A stretch of 64,000 bases of DNA from an uncultured Lachnospiraceae bacterium (GTDB lineage: Bacteria; Bacillota; Clostridia; Lachnospirales; Lachnospiraceae), in assembly GCA_910587765.1 (NCBI GenBank), contig CAJUNR010000023.1:1-64000 (forward strand). The letters run 5' to 3'. Below the pieces are notes generated by a model. That model had not been told where the DNA came from. It did no database searches and saw only the letters and a program-made list of their open reading frames with translations. Positions 24,007 to 33,606 of the stretch are shown in pieces. Positions within the stretch are counted from its first letter, which is position 1, and every line of letters starts with the position of its first letter. Position numbers and translations under genes: made by a program.

Positions 24007-26166
24007 ATGGGCGGCATTGAATTTGCGGCGGAAGAGATTGAGAAATACGGCAGCGTGGAAGTCCGGATGGACGGAAAAGGGCTGGACAGGCTGGAGACTC
24101 CGGCGCCGGAGGATGAGAGGATTCGGGAACTGGTGGAGCGCGGATACGACTGCCGCCGGGAGACGGAGAGTTCCTGGGAGGTACTGTATCATCTGTCCCA
24201 TCTCAGGAGCAATCTGACGGAATGGCTGCCCGTCAAAAGCGGGGAGCGGGTGCTGGAGTTCGGCGCGGATACGGGGCAGCTCACGGGCGGCTTTTTGAAA
24301 AGCGCGGGTCAGGTGGTCTGTCTCGAGGAGCGGATCAGCCGCTGCCGGATCCTCGCGAAGCGCTACGCGCAGGCGGAGAATCTTGTGGTTCTGGGAGGCA
24401 ATCCGTGGAAGAATCTGGAAAAGCTTTCCGGAACGCTCTTTGACTGGATCATTGCCCCCGGCGTGCTGGCGGAGGCGGGGCGGTATCTGCCCGGGGAACG
24501 CCCCCAGGTTCAGGCCGTGCGCCGGCTGCTGGAACACCTGAAGCCGGACGGTCATCTGGTGGTCGTCTCGGACAACCGCTTCGGTTTAAAATACTGGGCC
24601 GGAGCCATGGAGCCTCATACCGGCAAGTATTTCGACGGCCTGGAAGGAAACGGGCCGGCTTTTTCCAAAAAAGAGCTGGAGCGGATCTTCCGGGAAAGCG
24701 GCCGGGAGGACGTCGCGTTTTATTATCCCTATCCGGAGCGGTGGTTTCCGTCGGCGGTTTACTCGGATGAATGGCTGCCCAGAGCGGGCGAGCTGAATCA
24801 GAATCTGCGGAATTTTGAGGGGGAACGGCTGCTTTTATTCGACGAGGAGAAGGTGTACGACCGCCTGATCGCGGAAGGACGGTTTGCGGAGTTCGCCAAT
24901 TCCTTCCTGTGCATCGTCGGACCGAAGGCCGAAGAACGGACCGTCTATGTCAAATACTCCAACGACCGGGCGGAGCGTTTTATGATCCGCACGGAGATTG
25001 TGAAAAAGGCGGACAAAGCGGAAGTCCGCAAACTCCCGGTGTCGGCGGAGGCGGCGCCGCACGTCCGGGACATGAAGCGCTGGGAGGCGGTGCTGGACGG
25101 GTACGGCAGGAAGTGCGCGGTCCGTGCGAACCGCTGTGAGCTTCGGGGCGACGCCGCCTGCTTTGAGTTTCTGCAGGGGCGGACGCTGGAAGAGCGTCTG
25201 GACGAATTGCGCGCCCGCGGAGACTATGCCGGTCTTACATCGGAGCTTGAGCGGTTCCGCCGGCTGCTCGCCGGGATTGTGGAGCCGGAAGCGGAGCCGT
25301 TTGAAAAAAGCGAAACGTTTGTGGAGATGTTCGGGAACCCTTCCTTTGCGAAGGCGTATCGGGGGGCGCGGATCAACAATCTGGACTGGATTTTCGGCAA
25401 TCTGATGGAAACCGGGGAAGGGCTGTGGATTATTGACTATGAATGGACCTTTCCGGTGCAGGTTCCGCTGGAGTATCTTCTGTGGCGGGCGCTGTCTTTG
25501 TATCTGCACAGCCGGGAAGACCTCCGGCACCTGGGGCTGATGTCCCAGATGGGAATCACTCCGGAGGAAGAATATCAGTTCGAACAGATGGAACATCAGT
25601 TTCAGCTCTGGCTTCTGGGCGGAACCGTTCCCATCGGCGCCCGCTATCCGCAGACGGCCGGGCGCACGATCACTCTCCCGGAGATGCTGGCGGCGGCCGG
25701 GAAGAACCGGATGCAGGTATATATGGATACCGGAGGCGGTTTTCTGGAAGCGGAGAGCCAGTGGGTGACGACCGAGCCGGACAAACGGGGCGTGATTCAT
25801 CTGGATCTGCCTCTGCCCCCGGGGATCCGGGCGGTCCGGCTGGATCCGGCGGAGACGGCCTGTCTGGTGAAAGTCCGCCGCCTGCTCGGAGAGCTGGGCG
25901 GCACGTATGAGCCTGCGTATGTCCACAACGGGCGCGAGCTGGAAGCGGAGGGGATTCTGTATACGACAGCGGACCCGCAGATCACCGTCTGCGAACTGGT
26001 TCCCGGCACGCAGAGGCTCTACGCCGAGCTGACCGTACAGGAGCTGTATCCGGATACGGCGTACGCCTGCATGAACCTTCTCAACCGTGTGCGGGCGGCC
26101 GAGAGAATCTATGGGAGCCGGCCGTTCCGGCTGCTGAAAAAACTGAAAAAAATCTTCAAAAAATAA
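24007..26166 (+). CDS. Methyltransferase/kinase-like fusion, possible polysaccharide chain-capping enzyme
   Basis: 719 aa. Residues about 60-230 form a class I SAM methyltransferase (VLEFGADTGQLTGGF, then VVCLEE and a motif IV-like DWIIAPGVL). Residues about 300-520 resemble a small-molecule kinase of the APH/choline-kinase fold, with NNLDWIFGNLM (catalytic-loop pattern D-x4-N, about residue 460) and WIIDYEW (metal-binding ID-x-E, about 476); the usual His of HxD is replaced. A further C-terminal domain ends in the basic amphipathic tail PFRLLKKLKKIFKK, suited to membrane docking. This layout recalls WbdD, which methylates and phosphorylates O-antigen ends, and it lies directly after the Wzt with a C-terminal domain. 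Function is inferred. Confidence 0.6.
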   Translation: MGGIEFAAEEIEKYGSVEVRMDGKGLDRLETPAPEDERIRELVERGYDCRRETESSWEVLYHLSHLRSNLTEWLPVKSGERVLEFGADTGQLTGGFLKSAGQVVCLEERISRCRILAKRYAQAENLVVLGGNPWKNLEKLSGTLFDWIIAPGVLAEAGRYLPGERPQVQAVRRLLEHLKPDGHLVVVSDNRFGLKYWAGAMEPHTGKYFDGLEGNGPAFSKKELERIFRESGREDVAFYYPYPERWFPSAVYSDEWLPRAGELNQNLRNFEGERLLLFDEEKVYDRLIAEGRFAEFANSFLCIVGPKAEERTVYVKYSNDRAERFMIRTEIVKKADKAEVRKLPVSAEAAPHVRDMKRWEAVLDGYGRKCAVRANRCELRGDAACFEFLQGRTLEERLDELRARGDYAGLTSELERFRRLLAGIVEPEAEPFEKSETFVEMFGNPSFAKAYRGARINNLDWIFGNLMETGEGLWIIDYEWTFPVQVPLEYLLWRALSLYLHSREDLRHLGLMSQMGITPEEEYQFEQMEHQFQLWLLGGTVPIGARYPQTAGRTITLPEMLAAAGKNRMQVYMDTGGGFLEAESQWVTTEPDKRGVIHLDLPLPPGIRAVRLDPAETACLVKVRRLLGELGGTYEPAYVHNGRELEAEGILYTTADPQITVCELVPGTQRLYAELTVQELYPDTAYACMNLLNRVRAAERIYGSRPFRLLKKLKKIFKK

Positions 26167-26204
26167 ACGGCGGCGGACGCCCGCCGACAGAAAAGAGCGG
26201 TAAA

Positions 26205-28097
26205 ATGAGCAAAGAACATATTCCGGCAGAGCTTCCTGCCCACAGAGACAAACGTTTTGACGGCGTGCGCGATACCTGGTACTGGAAAGCCAGCAAGCCT
26301 CTGCGCGTTGTCGTTCATTTTTTCCTGCGCATCAAAAACGCCTATGTTCATTATGGCGGCTTCCGGGGGATGTACAGACGGTGGAAGCAGAAACGCGGCG
26401 AGGCTGTGAAACGCGTCGATTTCGGCACAAAAAGCTTTCCCGACGAGGTAGAGCGCAGGCGGGAGGAGGAGACGGTGTTTCCCAGAGAGATCCGGATCAG
26501 CATTCTCGTGCCCCTCTACAACACGCCGGAGCGTTTCCTGCGGGAGATGATTGATTCCGTGAAGGCTCAGACGTACCGGAACTGGGAGCTTTGTCTGGCG
26601 GACGGAAGCGACGCGCAGCATGCGGATACGGAAGCGATCTGCAGGGAGTATCAGAAGGAGGATTCGCGGATCCGTTATCAGAAGATCGAGAAAAATCTGG
26701 GAATTTCCGGGAATACTAACGTATGTTTTTCGATGGCGACCGGCGATTACATCGGGCTTTTCGATCATGACGACGTGATGCATCCAAGCCTTCTGTACGA
26801 ATGTATGAAAGTGATCTGCGAAAAAGGCGCGGATTATATCTATACGGACGAGGCGACCTTTACCTCCCCGAATCTGGACGATCTGATCGTGCTTCATTTT
26901 AAGCCCGATTATTCGCCGGACAATCTGCGCGCCAACAATTACATCTGCCATTTCTCGCTGTTCGACGCCGGACTGCTGAAGAAGACCGGCCTGTTCCGTC
27001 CGGAGTATGACGGAAGCCAGGACCACGATATGATTCTGCGGCTGACGGAGGAGGCCGGGAATGTACAGCACATACCGAAGATCCTCTATTACTGGAGATC
27101 GCATCCCAATTCGGTAGCGGCGGACATCGGCGCCAAGACCTACGCCATTGACGCGGCCAAACGGGCCGTGCACGACCATATGAGGGATTATTACGGGATT
27201 GAGGTGGAGGTGGAGAGCACCCGCGCGTTCCCGACGATCTTTCAGGTGAAATACCCCATCGAGGGCAGCCCGCTGATCAGCATCCTCATTCCCAACAAGG
27301 ATCACAAGACGGATCTGAAGCGGTGCGTCGATTCCATACGGAAGAAGTCCACCTGGAAGCATTACGAGATTGTGGTCATTGAAAATAACAGCCGGGAGCA
27401 GAGCATCTTCGACTACTACAGGGAACTGGAGCAGCTTCCCGGCGTGCGGATCATCCGCTATGAGGGCGAATTTAATTATTCAAAGATCAACAATTACGGA
27501 GCCGGCTTCGCGCAGGGAGATTATCTTCTCTTCCTCAACAACGACACGGAGGTCATCACTCCGGACTGGATGGAGCAGATGCTGATGTACGCCCAGCGGA
27601 AGGACGTGGGCGCCGTGGGCGCGAAGCTTTATTACGAGGACAACACGATCCAGCATGCGGGCGTGGTCATCGGCCTGGGGGCGCACCGCTCCGCGGGGCA
27701 TACGCATTATAAGATGCCCAGAGAACACCTCGGCTATATGGGACGTCTCTGCTACGCGCAGAACATTACGGCTGTGACGGCGGCCTGCCTGCTGGTAAAG
27801 CGCAGTATTTACGACGAAGTGGGCGGTCTGGACGAGACGTTCACCATCTCTTTGAACGATGTGGATTTCTGCCTGAAGATCGGGCGGAAAGGGTATCGGA
27901 ACATCTTCACGCCCTTTGCGGAGCTGTATCACTACGAATCGAAGACCAGAGGGATGGAGGAGGGAGAGAAGCTCCGCCGCTATGAGAAGGAATGCGCGCA
28001 TTTCCGCGAGAAATGGAAAGCGGAGCTCGAAGCGGGGGATCCCTGCTACAATCCGAATTTTTCCCTCGATTATTCGGACTTTACCCTCAGGTTCTAA
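26205..28097 (+). CDS. Two-domain GT2 family glycosyltransferase
   Basis: 630 aa with two GT-A domains. The first starts with RISILVPLYNTPERFLREMI and has the DXD-like FDHDDVM and the QDHDMILR acceptor-side motif. The second starts with LISILIPNKDHKTDL, with FLNNDTEV as its DXD region and ISLNDVDFCLKIG near the end. Such dual proteins transfer two sugars or alternate linkages, often rhamnose, in Gram-positive rhamnan and O-antigen loci. No membrane segment, so it acts on the inner membrane face. A small gap follows the capping-like gene. Confidence 0.92.
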   Translation: MSKEHIPAELPAHRDKRFDGVRDTWYWKASKPLRVVVHFFLRIKNAYVHYGGFRGMYRRWKQKRGEAVKRVDFGTKSFPDEVERRREEETVFPREIRISILVPLYNTPERFLREMIDSVKAQTYRNWELCLADGSDAQHADTEAICREYQKEDSRIRYQKIEKNLGISGNTNVCFSMATGDYIGLFDHDDVMHPSLLYECMKVICEKGADYIYTDEATFTSPNLDDLIVLHFKPDYSPDNLRANNYICHFSLFDAGLLKKTGLFRPEYDGSQDHDMILRLTEEAGNVQHIPKILYYWRSHPNSVAADIGAKTYAIDAAKRAVHDHMRDYYGIEVEVESTRAFPTIFQVKYPIEGSPLISILIPNKDHKTDLKRCVDSIRKKSTWKHYEIVVIENNSREQSIFDYYRELEQLPGVRIIRYEGEFNYSKINNYGAGFAQGDYLLFLNNDTEVITPDWMEQMLMYAQRKDVGAVGAKLYYEDNTIQHAGVVIGLGAHRSAGHTHYKMPREHLGYMGRLCYAQNITAVTAACLLVKRSIYDEVGGLDETFTISLNDVDFCLKIGRKGYRNIFTPFAELYHYESKTRGMEEGEKLRRYEKECAHFREKWKAELEAGDPCYNPNFSLDYSDFTLRF

Positions 28098-28104
28098 AGC
28101 GGAT

Positions 28105-28157
28105 GTCCGCCCCGGAGGGAGGGCGGACGGTTACCGGGCGCGGCGGACGGCCGCGCC
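28105..28157 (+). promoter_or_regulatory. Two back-to-back hairpins before the SGNH gene
   Basis: GTCCGCCC (28105-28112) pairs with GGGCGGAC (28121-28128), and GGCGCGGC (28137-28144) pairs with GCCGCGCC (28150-28157), both perfectly. The second ends six bases before the ATG at 28164 and could mask translation initiation. No T run follows. They fill almost the entire gap between two genes. Confidence 0.5.
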
Positions 28158-28163
28158 TGCGGG

Positions 28164-29399
28164 ATGGGATTGAGCGATATGAAGAGAATCGAACGTGAAA
28201 AGGTGATAAGAAACGCATACCGGAGCACCATTCTGGCGCTGACGATCTGCTGTATTTTCCTTGGCGCCGTGCTGGTCATCCATGAGGCGGCCAGAGAATA
28301 TGAAGTGAAGGTGCTGGAGCGGGAGCTGGAGGCAAAAGGCGTGGTTCAAAATGACGAAGGACTGTTTGCCGGCGTACAGCTCTTTCTGCCGGAACGGATC
28401 TATGTGGCTTCCGGCGTTACGCTGGAGCTGTATAACAGCCAGCTCTCCTCTCTGGGCGAACGGATTCACAGCTATAATGTAAAATGGACCTGTGCGGTGG
28501 GGAGGAACATGCAGCGCAAATTCTCCGTTACCGGGACGCAGGAGCTGCTCGGCAGTTATCCGCTGATTTTCACGGTCTTTGACGACAACGGCGCGCAGGT
28601 GGCCAGGGCTTCCACGGAACTGAAGATTGTCCCGGCGCTGGAGGACAGTTTTTCGCTTCTGACCATCGGAGACAGTTTGTCGTGCGATCCGGCCACCTAC
28701 GAACGGCTCACGGAACTGACCGGGGGCGGCATCGTCTATATGGGAACCAGAGGCGTGGGCGGTTCGCTCACGGAAGCCAGACGGGGCTACTCTGCGGCGG
28801 ACTATCTGTCAGAAACCGGTTACACACTGGAGGAGCCCGAGGAGGAAGTGCATCCGTTCTATGATGAAGAGAGCGGGAGCTTTGACTGGGCCTATTATAA
28901 GGAAACGACCGGCTTTGATCCCGATGCGGTGGAAGTGTTTCTCGGGACGAACGGCCTTGCCGTGGATCCGGTGGAGAACGGGGATCATATCGTTCAGATT
29001 GTGAAAAATATCCACGGGAACGACCCGAAGCTTCCGATCTATCTGGTGCATACGCTGTATCCGGCCAGCCAGGACGGCATCGGCTCCTGGAGGAATAAGG
29101 AAGGCTACGCGCTCTATGGGGACCGCTATAAATATGAAGAAGATCAGAAGGTTTTTGACCTCATGATCTATCTGGAAACGTCGCTGGCCGGGGAAGAGAA
29201 TCTGTATTTTGTTCCGGCGGGCATCTGCCACGACAGCGCCAACAACTTTGACACGGAGACCGAACCGGTCAATCCGCACTCGGAGAAAACGATCGAGGTG
29301 CCCAAAGACGCGGTGCATCCGGGGCGCGCCGGTTATCTGCAGATTGCGGACTGTTTGTACAGTGTAATCTGCGGGACAAAAGCAGAATGGGAGCGGTAA
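28164..29399 (+). CDS. Membrane-anchored SGNH/GDSL hydrolase
   Basis: 411 aa. One membrane anchor near residues 17-38 (ILALTICCIFLGAVLVI) puts the rest outside. The catalytic domain has LTIGDSLSCDPA with the nucleophile Ser, EVFLGTNGL as the block III segment, and DAVHPGRAGYLQIADCL with the Asp and His of block V. The family removes or moves acyl groups on glycans; acetylation or deacetylation of the exported polymer is likely. Start is uncertain: the ATG at 28179 is also possible, and neither has a strong ribosome site. Four bases separate its stop from the GtrA start. Confidence 0.85.
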   Translation: MGLSDMKRIEREKVIRNAYRSTILALTICCIFLGAVLVIHEAAREYEVKVLERELEAKGVVQNDEGLFAGVQLFLPERIYVASGVTLELYNSQLSSLGERIHSYNVKWTCAVGRNMQRKFSVTGTQELLGSYPLIFTVFDDNGAQVARASTELKIVPALEDSFSLLTIGDSLSCDPATYERLTELTGGGIVYMGTRGVGGSLTEARRGYSAADYLSETGYTLEEPEEEVHPFYDEESGSFDWAYYKETTGFDPDAVEVFLGTNGLAVDPVENGDHIVQIVKNIHGNDPKLPIYLVHTLYPASQDGIGSWRNKEGYALYGDRYKYEEDQKVFDLMIYLETSLAGEENLYFVPAGICHDSANNFDTETEPVNPHSEKTIEVPKDAVHPGRAGYLQIADCLYSVICGTKAEWER

Positions 29400-29402
29400 C
29401 AG

Positions 29403-29792
29403 ATGAAAAAACTGGTGGGACAGATCATCAAATTCGGATTTGTGGGGTTTTTGTGTTTCTTTATCGACTATGGAGTGATGGTATTCCTGACGGAGCGTTT
29501 CGGCGTCGACTACCGTCTTTCCTGTGGGATTTCCTTTACCGTGTCGGTGATCGTCAACTATCTGCTCAGCGTTACGTTTGTATTTGAGACGGATAAAGAA
29601 AAGAAAAAAACCGGCGAATTTGTGATCTTCGTCATTCTCAGCCTGATCGGGCTGGGAATCAATGAGGCCTGCATGTGGCTGGCGGTGGAGTTTGCAGGCA
29701 TCCATTACAAGCTGTCCAAGATCGGTGCGACGGCGGTGGTCATGGTGTACAATTTCATCAGCCGGAAACTGTTTATCGAAAAAAAGAACTGA
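29403..29792 (+). CDS. GtrA family membrane protein
   Basis: 129 aa with four predicted helices. Begins with LVGQIIKFGFVGFLCFFIDY and includes SFTVSVIVNYLLSVTFVF and the final VMVYNFISRKLFI, which are typical of GtrA/DPMS-like flippases. These proteins help move polyprenyl-phosphate sugars across the membrane for side-branch addition or wall glycosylation. Short and translated almost directly after the SGNH gene, which suggests a joint role in decorating the polymer. Confidence 0.93.
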   Translation: MKKLVGQIIKFGFVGFLCFFIDYGVMVFLTERFGVDYRLSCGISFTVSVIVNYLLSVTFVFETDKEKKKTGEFVIFVILSLIGLGINEACMWLAVEFAGIHYKLSKIGATAVVMVYNFISRKLFIEKKN

Positions 29793-29805
29793 AGGAGAGC
29801 ATGTC

Positions 29806-31167
29806 ATGAGGAGGAGACGTCTGATGCTGTCCGGCGTCCTTCTGCTGCTGGCGCTTCTGTGCGGATGCGCGAAGCAGGCGGAAGAACCGGACACGGAGCA
29901 GGAGACCGCGCAGGAGGCGCCGGAAGAGGAAGCGGAGCAGGAACCGCCGGCGCCGGGAGAAGAGAACTGGGGAACCGCGCCGGATTATTCCGTACCGATG
30001 ATTACGGGGACGCCGATCCGTTATCTGTCCGTCAATGTGGGAAGTACGGAGGAGGAGGTCTGCCTTACATGGTATTCCCCCTCGGCGGAGGCGGGACAGG
30101 TGTACTGGACGACGGCGGAGGACACGGAATTTGCAGACGCGTATGTGTACAGCACTTCCGCAGAACCGTCGGAGATCACTTCCGGATATTATGTAAACAA
30201 AGTGACCGTCACCGGACTGCTTCCGGAGACGGAGTATCAGTATCAGGTGGGCAGCGAAGAAGCGCTGTCGCCGGTCTATACGTATACGACGCCTGCGTTT
30301 TCCGACACGTTCCGCTTTACGGCGGTGGGGGATCCGCAGCTCGGCAAGCCGGTGGAGGAGCTGAACTGGCAGAAGAACAACTGGCATAAAGTGCTGAACA
30401 AAGTAAAGTATCATTTTCCGGACACCAGCTTCCTGGTGTCGCTCGGAGATCAGGTGAATGATTTTGAGGACAGCGAGGAGTACGGAGCCCTGCTGAATCA
30501 GGGGGCGCTCTACAGCCTCTCGCTGGCGCCGGTGAAAGGCAACCACGACGTGGGCGGCCCTCAGTATTCCGAGCATTTTACCCTGCCCAATCAATCCTCT
30601 CTCGGAACCTGCGACGGCGACGACGGTGATTACTGGTTCCGGAGGGGGAACGCGCTGTTTCTGGCGCTCAATACGATGGATCCGGCAAAATGGGGGGAGC
30701 ACGGGGAATTTATCAAGGCGGCGTCGGAGGCCAATCCGGATGTGAAATGGAAGATCGTATTCTCGCATTACTCCCCTTATAACGCTTTTGAGGCCTATCT
30801 GGAGAACGCGCAGAATATCCGTCCGTACTTTCTGGAATTTACGGCGGAGTACGGGATCGATCTGGTTCTGTGCGGCCACGACCATGCGTACGTGCGGACG
30901 TACTTTATCCAGGAAGACGGTTCTTTTGAAGAGTACGAGAGCCCGGCGGTCAATCCGGAGGGGACCATGTATGTGACGCTGAGCTCGTCAAGCGGCAGCC
31001 TGTATCACCGTCCCGGCGCGCAGGCGGAAGCGGCGGTGCTCTTAAAAAGAGACGTGCCGGAAGTGACCGACGTGCAGGTGACGCCGGACAGCCTGAAGAT
31101 CATCACCTATAATGCCGAGACCTGGGAGACGACGGATGAATTTGAGATCCGGAAGCAGGAAACGTAA
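29806..31167 (+). CDS. Purple acid phosphatase-like metallophosphoesterase lipoprotein
   Basis: 453 aa. The lipobox LLALLCGCAK is followed by an acidic Glu/Pro-rich linker. Residues about 60-165 match the fibronectin-type N-domain of purple acid phosphatases (RYLSVNVGSTEEEVCLTWYS). The phosphoesterase has TAVGDPQLG, VSLGDQVND, VKGNHDVGG, FSHYSPY and LCGHDHAYVRTY, which supply the two-metal centre. It is on the outer face of the membrane and may release phosphate from glycans or polyphosphate. The ATG at 29806 follows AAGGAG. Likely the last gene of the first transcription unit, since a promoter follows. Confidence 0.9.
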   Translation: MRRRRLMLSGVLLLLALLCGCAKQAEEPDTEQETAQEAPEEEAEQEPPAPGEENWGTAPDYSVPMITGTPIRYLSVNVGSTEEEVCLTWYSPSAEAGQVYWTTAEDTEFADAYVYSTSAEPSEITSGYYVNKVTVTGLLPETEYQYQVGSEEALSPVYTYTTPAFSDTFRFTAVGDPQLGKPVEELNWQKNNWHKVLNKVKYHFPDTSFLVSLGDQVNDFEDSEEYGALLNQGALYSLSLAPVKGNHDVGGPQYSEHFTLPNQSSLGTCDGDDGDYWFRRGNALFLALNTMDPAKWGEHGEFIKAASEANPDVKWKIVFSHYSPYNAFEAYLENAQNIRPYFLEFTAEYGIDLVLCGHDHAYVRTYFIQEDGSFEEYESPAVNPEGTMYVTLSSSSGSLYHRPGAQAEAAVLLKRDVPEVTDVQVTPDSLKIITYNAETWETTDEFEIRKQET

Positions 31168-31169
31168 CG

Positions 31170-31198
31170 TTGCATAATGAGGGGAAAACTGCTATAAT
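31170..31198 (+). promoter_or_regulatory. Internal promoter before the CotH-VTC-DUF4956 cassette
   Basis: TTGCAT (31170-31175), a 17-base spacer and TATAAT (31193-31198), 46 bases before the CotH gene. It is one of the best matches in the window and begins right after the phosphatase stop codon. Confidence 0.7.
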
Positions 31199-31243
31199 GG
31201 GATACAATGGAAAGCCGTAGAGGGGGCAGACGGGAGAGACGGA

Positions 31244-32866
31244 ATGAAAAAAAAGGCGGTATTATGGTTCAGTGTTCTGCTGCTTGCGGGTTTTCTTTTT
31301 TATTTCGCGCGGGAACCGGGGAAGGAGAAGTCCCGGCAGTCTCTTGCGCCGGGGGCGTTCGCCGGGGAGGCGAGACAGGCGGAACAGCTTTACGGCCGTC
31401 TTCCGAAGACGCTGGATACGGAGGAAGTGCGTCTGTGCTTTCGGGGGGAAGAGCTGGCCTGCGACCGGGAGTCGAACGTCTGGTATCTGCCCGTGGACAT
31501 GGACTGCGCGCAGTGGGAGGCCGGGACCTTCACGGCGTTCGGGGATGAGATCCGCATCCTCCCGCTGGTGGATTATACGGCACTGGACAAGCAGAAAGTC
31601 GTGGCGGAAGGACGGCGGATTCCTCTGCTCGCATGGAAGGACGAGTCCTGCGCGTCCATTCAGGTCGTCTTCACGGGAGTTCCGGTGGTGCGTATGGAGA
31701 CCGGAGCGGATCTGGACGTGGACACGGTGTTCGCGGGCAGCGTCGTCTTCTATGAAGCGTGCGGCCGGGAGGACTGGACGGCGAGTTCCGCTTTTGAGGC
31801 GCATGAGAGGGGGCAGACGACCCGCGCGTTTCCCAAGAAGGGATATCGCCTGAATCTGATCTCCGTAACCGGGACGGGCGTGGTGAAGAAAAACTCCGAA
31901 CCGGTGCTGGGGATGCGCGATTCGGATTCATGGATCTTCTATGCCGTCTACAGCGACGGGACGAAAGTCCGGGACCGGTTCAACATCGAGCTTTGGAATC
32001 GTTTCGGCGCGTCAGCAATGTCCGGCCGCATTCATATGGGTACGCATATGGAATATGCGGAACTGGTGGTCAACGGAGAATACCGGGGGCTGTACGGGAT
32101 TCTGGAGCCGGTGGACTCTGCGCAGCTTCTTCTGTCCGATCAGGAATTTCTGTATAAGCGGACGATGGGCAGGGAACTTTCCACGGAGCTTCTGGATGCG
32201 CTGGAGCCGGAACAGTATCTGACGGCGCTTGGCATGGAGATCAAGGGGAAGGAAGGCTGCGGGAGCCGGGCGGACTGGCAGTCTTTCCGCAGGTTCCTGA
32301 GCATCTGCGAGGCCGAAGATCGTACATTTTCCGCGGAGACGGCCGCCCTTCTGGATCTGGAGAACGCGGCGGACATGTGGCTGTATCTTCAGATGATTTA
32401 TGGAGAAGATAATATCTATAAGAATATGTTTTTTGCCTTTAAGAAGGAACAGGGCGCGCAGCGGATGTATCTGATCCCGTGGGATGTGGATCTGACCTGG
32501 GGCAACGTCTACACGGACGATCCGCAGGCGCTGTATACGGTTTTTGCGCCGGAGCGGGCGCAGGACTATCTTTCCTGGCCGTTTATGGACCGGATGATCC
32601 GCCTGGATGTGGGCGGAATCCGTTCCGTCATCAAGGAACGCTTTGCAAAACTGCGGGAGGGAATTCTCTCGGACGAGTCCATGCAAAGACTTCTGGAGGA
32701 ATGCGTGCATCAGGTGCAGGATTCGGGCGCGTTTGCGAGGGACGCGCAGCGATGGCCGGACAGCCGTCATGACGGAGATTACAACGGAATGCGCGGTTTT
32801 ATGGAGAAGCGGATGAAATTTCTTGAAAAATATATGGAAAACATGGATGAATGGATAGAGGATTGA
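31244..32866 (+). CDS. CotH kinase-like membrane-anchored protein
   Basis: 540 aa. An N-terminal anchor (VLWFSVLLLAGFLFYFA) precedes an extracellular domain. The CotH-type region includes KGYRLNLIS, then WIFYAVYSDGTKVRDRF, VVNGEYRGLYGILEPVD, and MYLIPWDVDLTWGN, the last carrying the metal-binding Asp residues. In B. subtilis CotH is an atypical protein kinase of the spore coat; here its target is unknown. Together with the VTC and DUF4956 genes it forms a cassette seen in many bacteria. The ATG at 31244 is preceded by a GGGAGAGACGG ribosome site. Confidence 0.88.
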   Translation: MKKKAVLWFSVLLLAGFLFYFAREPGKEKSRQSLAPGAFAGEARQAEQLYGRLPKTLDTEEVRLCFRGEELACDRESNVWYLPVDMDCAQWEAGTFTAFGDEIRILPLVDYTALDKQKVVAEGRRIPLLAWKDESCASIQVVFTGVPVVRMETGADLDVDTVFAGSVVFYEACGREDWTASSAFEAHERGQTTRAFPKKGYRLNLISVTGTGVVKKNSEPVLGMRDSDSWIFYAVYSDGTKVRDRFNIELWNRFGASAMSGRIHMGTHMEYAELVVNGEYRGLYGILEPVDSAQLLLSDQEFLYKRTMGRELSTELLDALEPEQYLTALGMEIKGKEGCGSRADWQSFRRFLSICEAEDRTFSAETAALLDLENAADMWLYLQMIYGEDNIYKNMFFAFKKEQGAQRMYLIPWDVDLTWGNVYTDDPQALYTVFAPERAQDYLSWPFMDRMIRLDVGGIRSVIKERFAKLREGILSDESMQRLLEECVHQVQDSGAFARDAQRWPDSRHDGDYNGMRGFMEKRMKFLEKYMENMDEWIED

Positions 32867-32910
32867 GACAATATACAGTACGGCGGCAGAGAACGGACGG
32901 GAGGAACAGT

Positions 32911-33606
32911 ATGGAAACCACGGCAGGCCGATACCGGCATGAATTTAAATATCTCTGTTCTTACGGAGAGCTTGCGATGCTGAAAGTGCGTCTTGCGGGA
33001 CTGCTCCTTCCGGACCCGCACGCGGGGAAGGACGGGGTATACAATATACGCAGCCTGTATTTTGACGACTATTACGACTCCTGCCTGCGGGAGAACGAGG
33101 CGGGAACGGATCCCCGGGAAAAATTCCGCATCCGCATCTACAATCACAGCAGCGAACGCATCTCTCTGGAACTGAAAAAAAAAGTAAGGGGCAAGACGCA
33201 GAAGCTGTCCTGTCCTCTGAGCGAGGAGCAGTGCTGCGGCCTGATGGAGGGCCGGCCTCCCGCGGTCGGAGCGGAGACGCCGGCGCTGCTGAATAAACTG
33301 GGCGTACAGATGCGGACGAAGCTTATGAAGCCGAAGGTGATCGTGGAATACGAGAGAGTCCCCTACATCTGTCCGCTGGGGAATGTCAGAATTACGATGG
33401 ACGAGAATATCTCCTCTTCCGGCCGGACGGATCTCTTTCTGGAGGAGCGGATTCCTCTGCGGCCGGTTCTGGAAGCGGGACAGCATGTGCTGGAGGTAAA
33501 GTATGACGAATATCTGCCGGATGCGGTTTACCGGACGATTCAGCTTGCTGGTCTGCGGCAGACGGCGTTTTCCAAATATTATCTTTGCAGAAAGTATCAT
33601 TTATGA
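32911..33606 (+). CDS. VTC domain polyphosphate polymerase-like protein
   Basis: 231 aa. Begins RYRHEFKYLC and contains VYNIRSLYFDDYYDSCLREN, KFRIRIYNHSS, SLELKKKVRGKTQKL, VIVEYERVPY, RITMDENI and VLEVKYDEYLPD. These basic and acidic strands form the tunnel of VTC/CYTH-like phosphate polymerases, which make polyphosphate from nucleoside triphosphate. No membrane segment, so cytoplasmic, but probably paired with the DUF4956 membrane protein. The ATG at 32911 follows GGGAGGAA. Active residues look intact. Confidence 0.9.
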   Translation: METTAGRYRHEFKYLCSYGELAMLKVRLAGLLLPDPHAGKDGVYNIRSLYFDDYYDSCLRENEAGTDPREKFRIRIYNHSSERISLELKKKVRGKTQKLSCPLSEEQCCGLMEGRPPAVGAETPALLNKLGVQMRTKLMKPKVIVEYERVPYICPLGNVRITMDENISSSGRTDLFLEERIPLRPVLEAGQHVLEVKYDEYLPDAVYRTIQLAGLRQTAFSKYYLCRKYHL

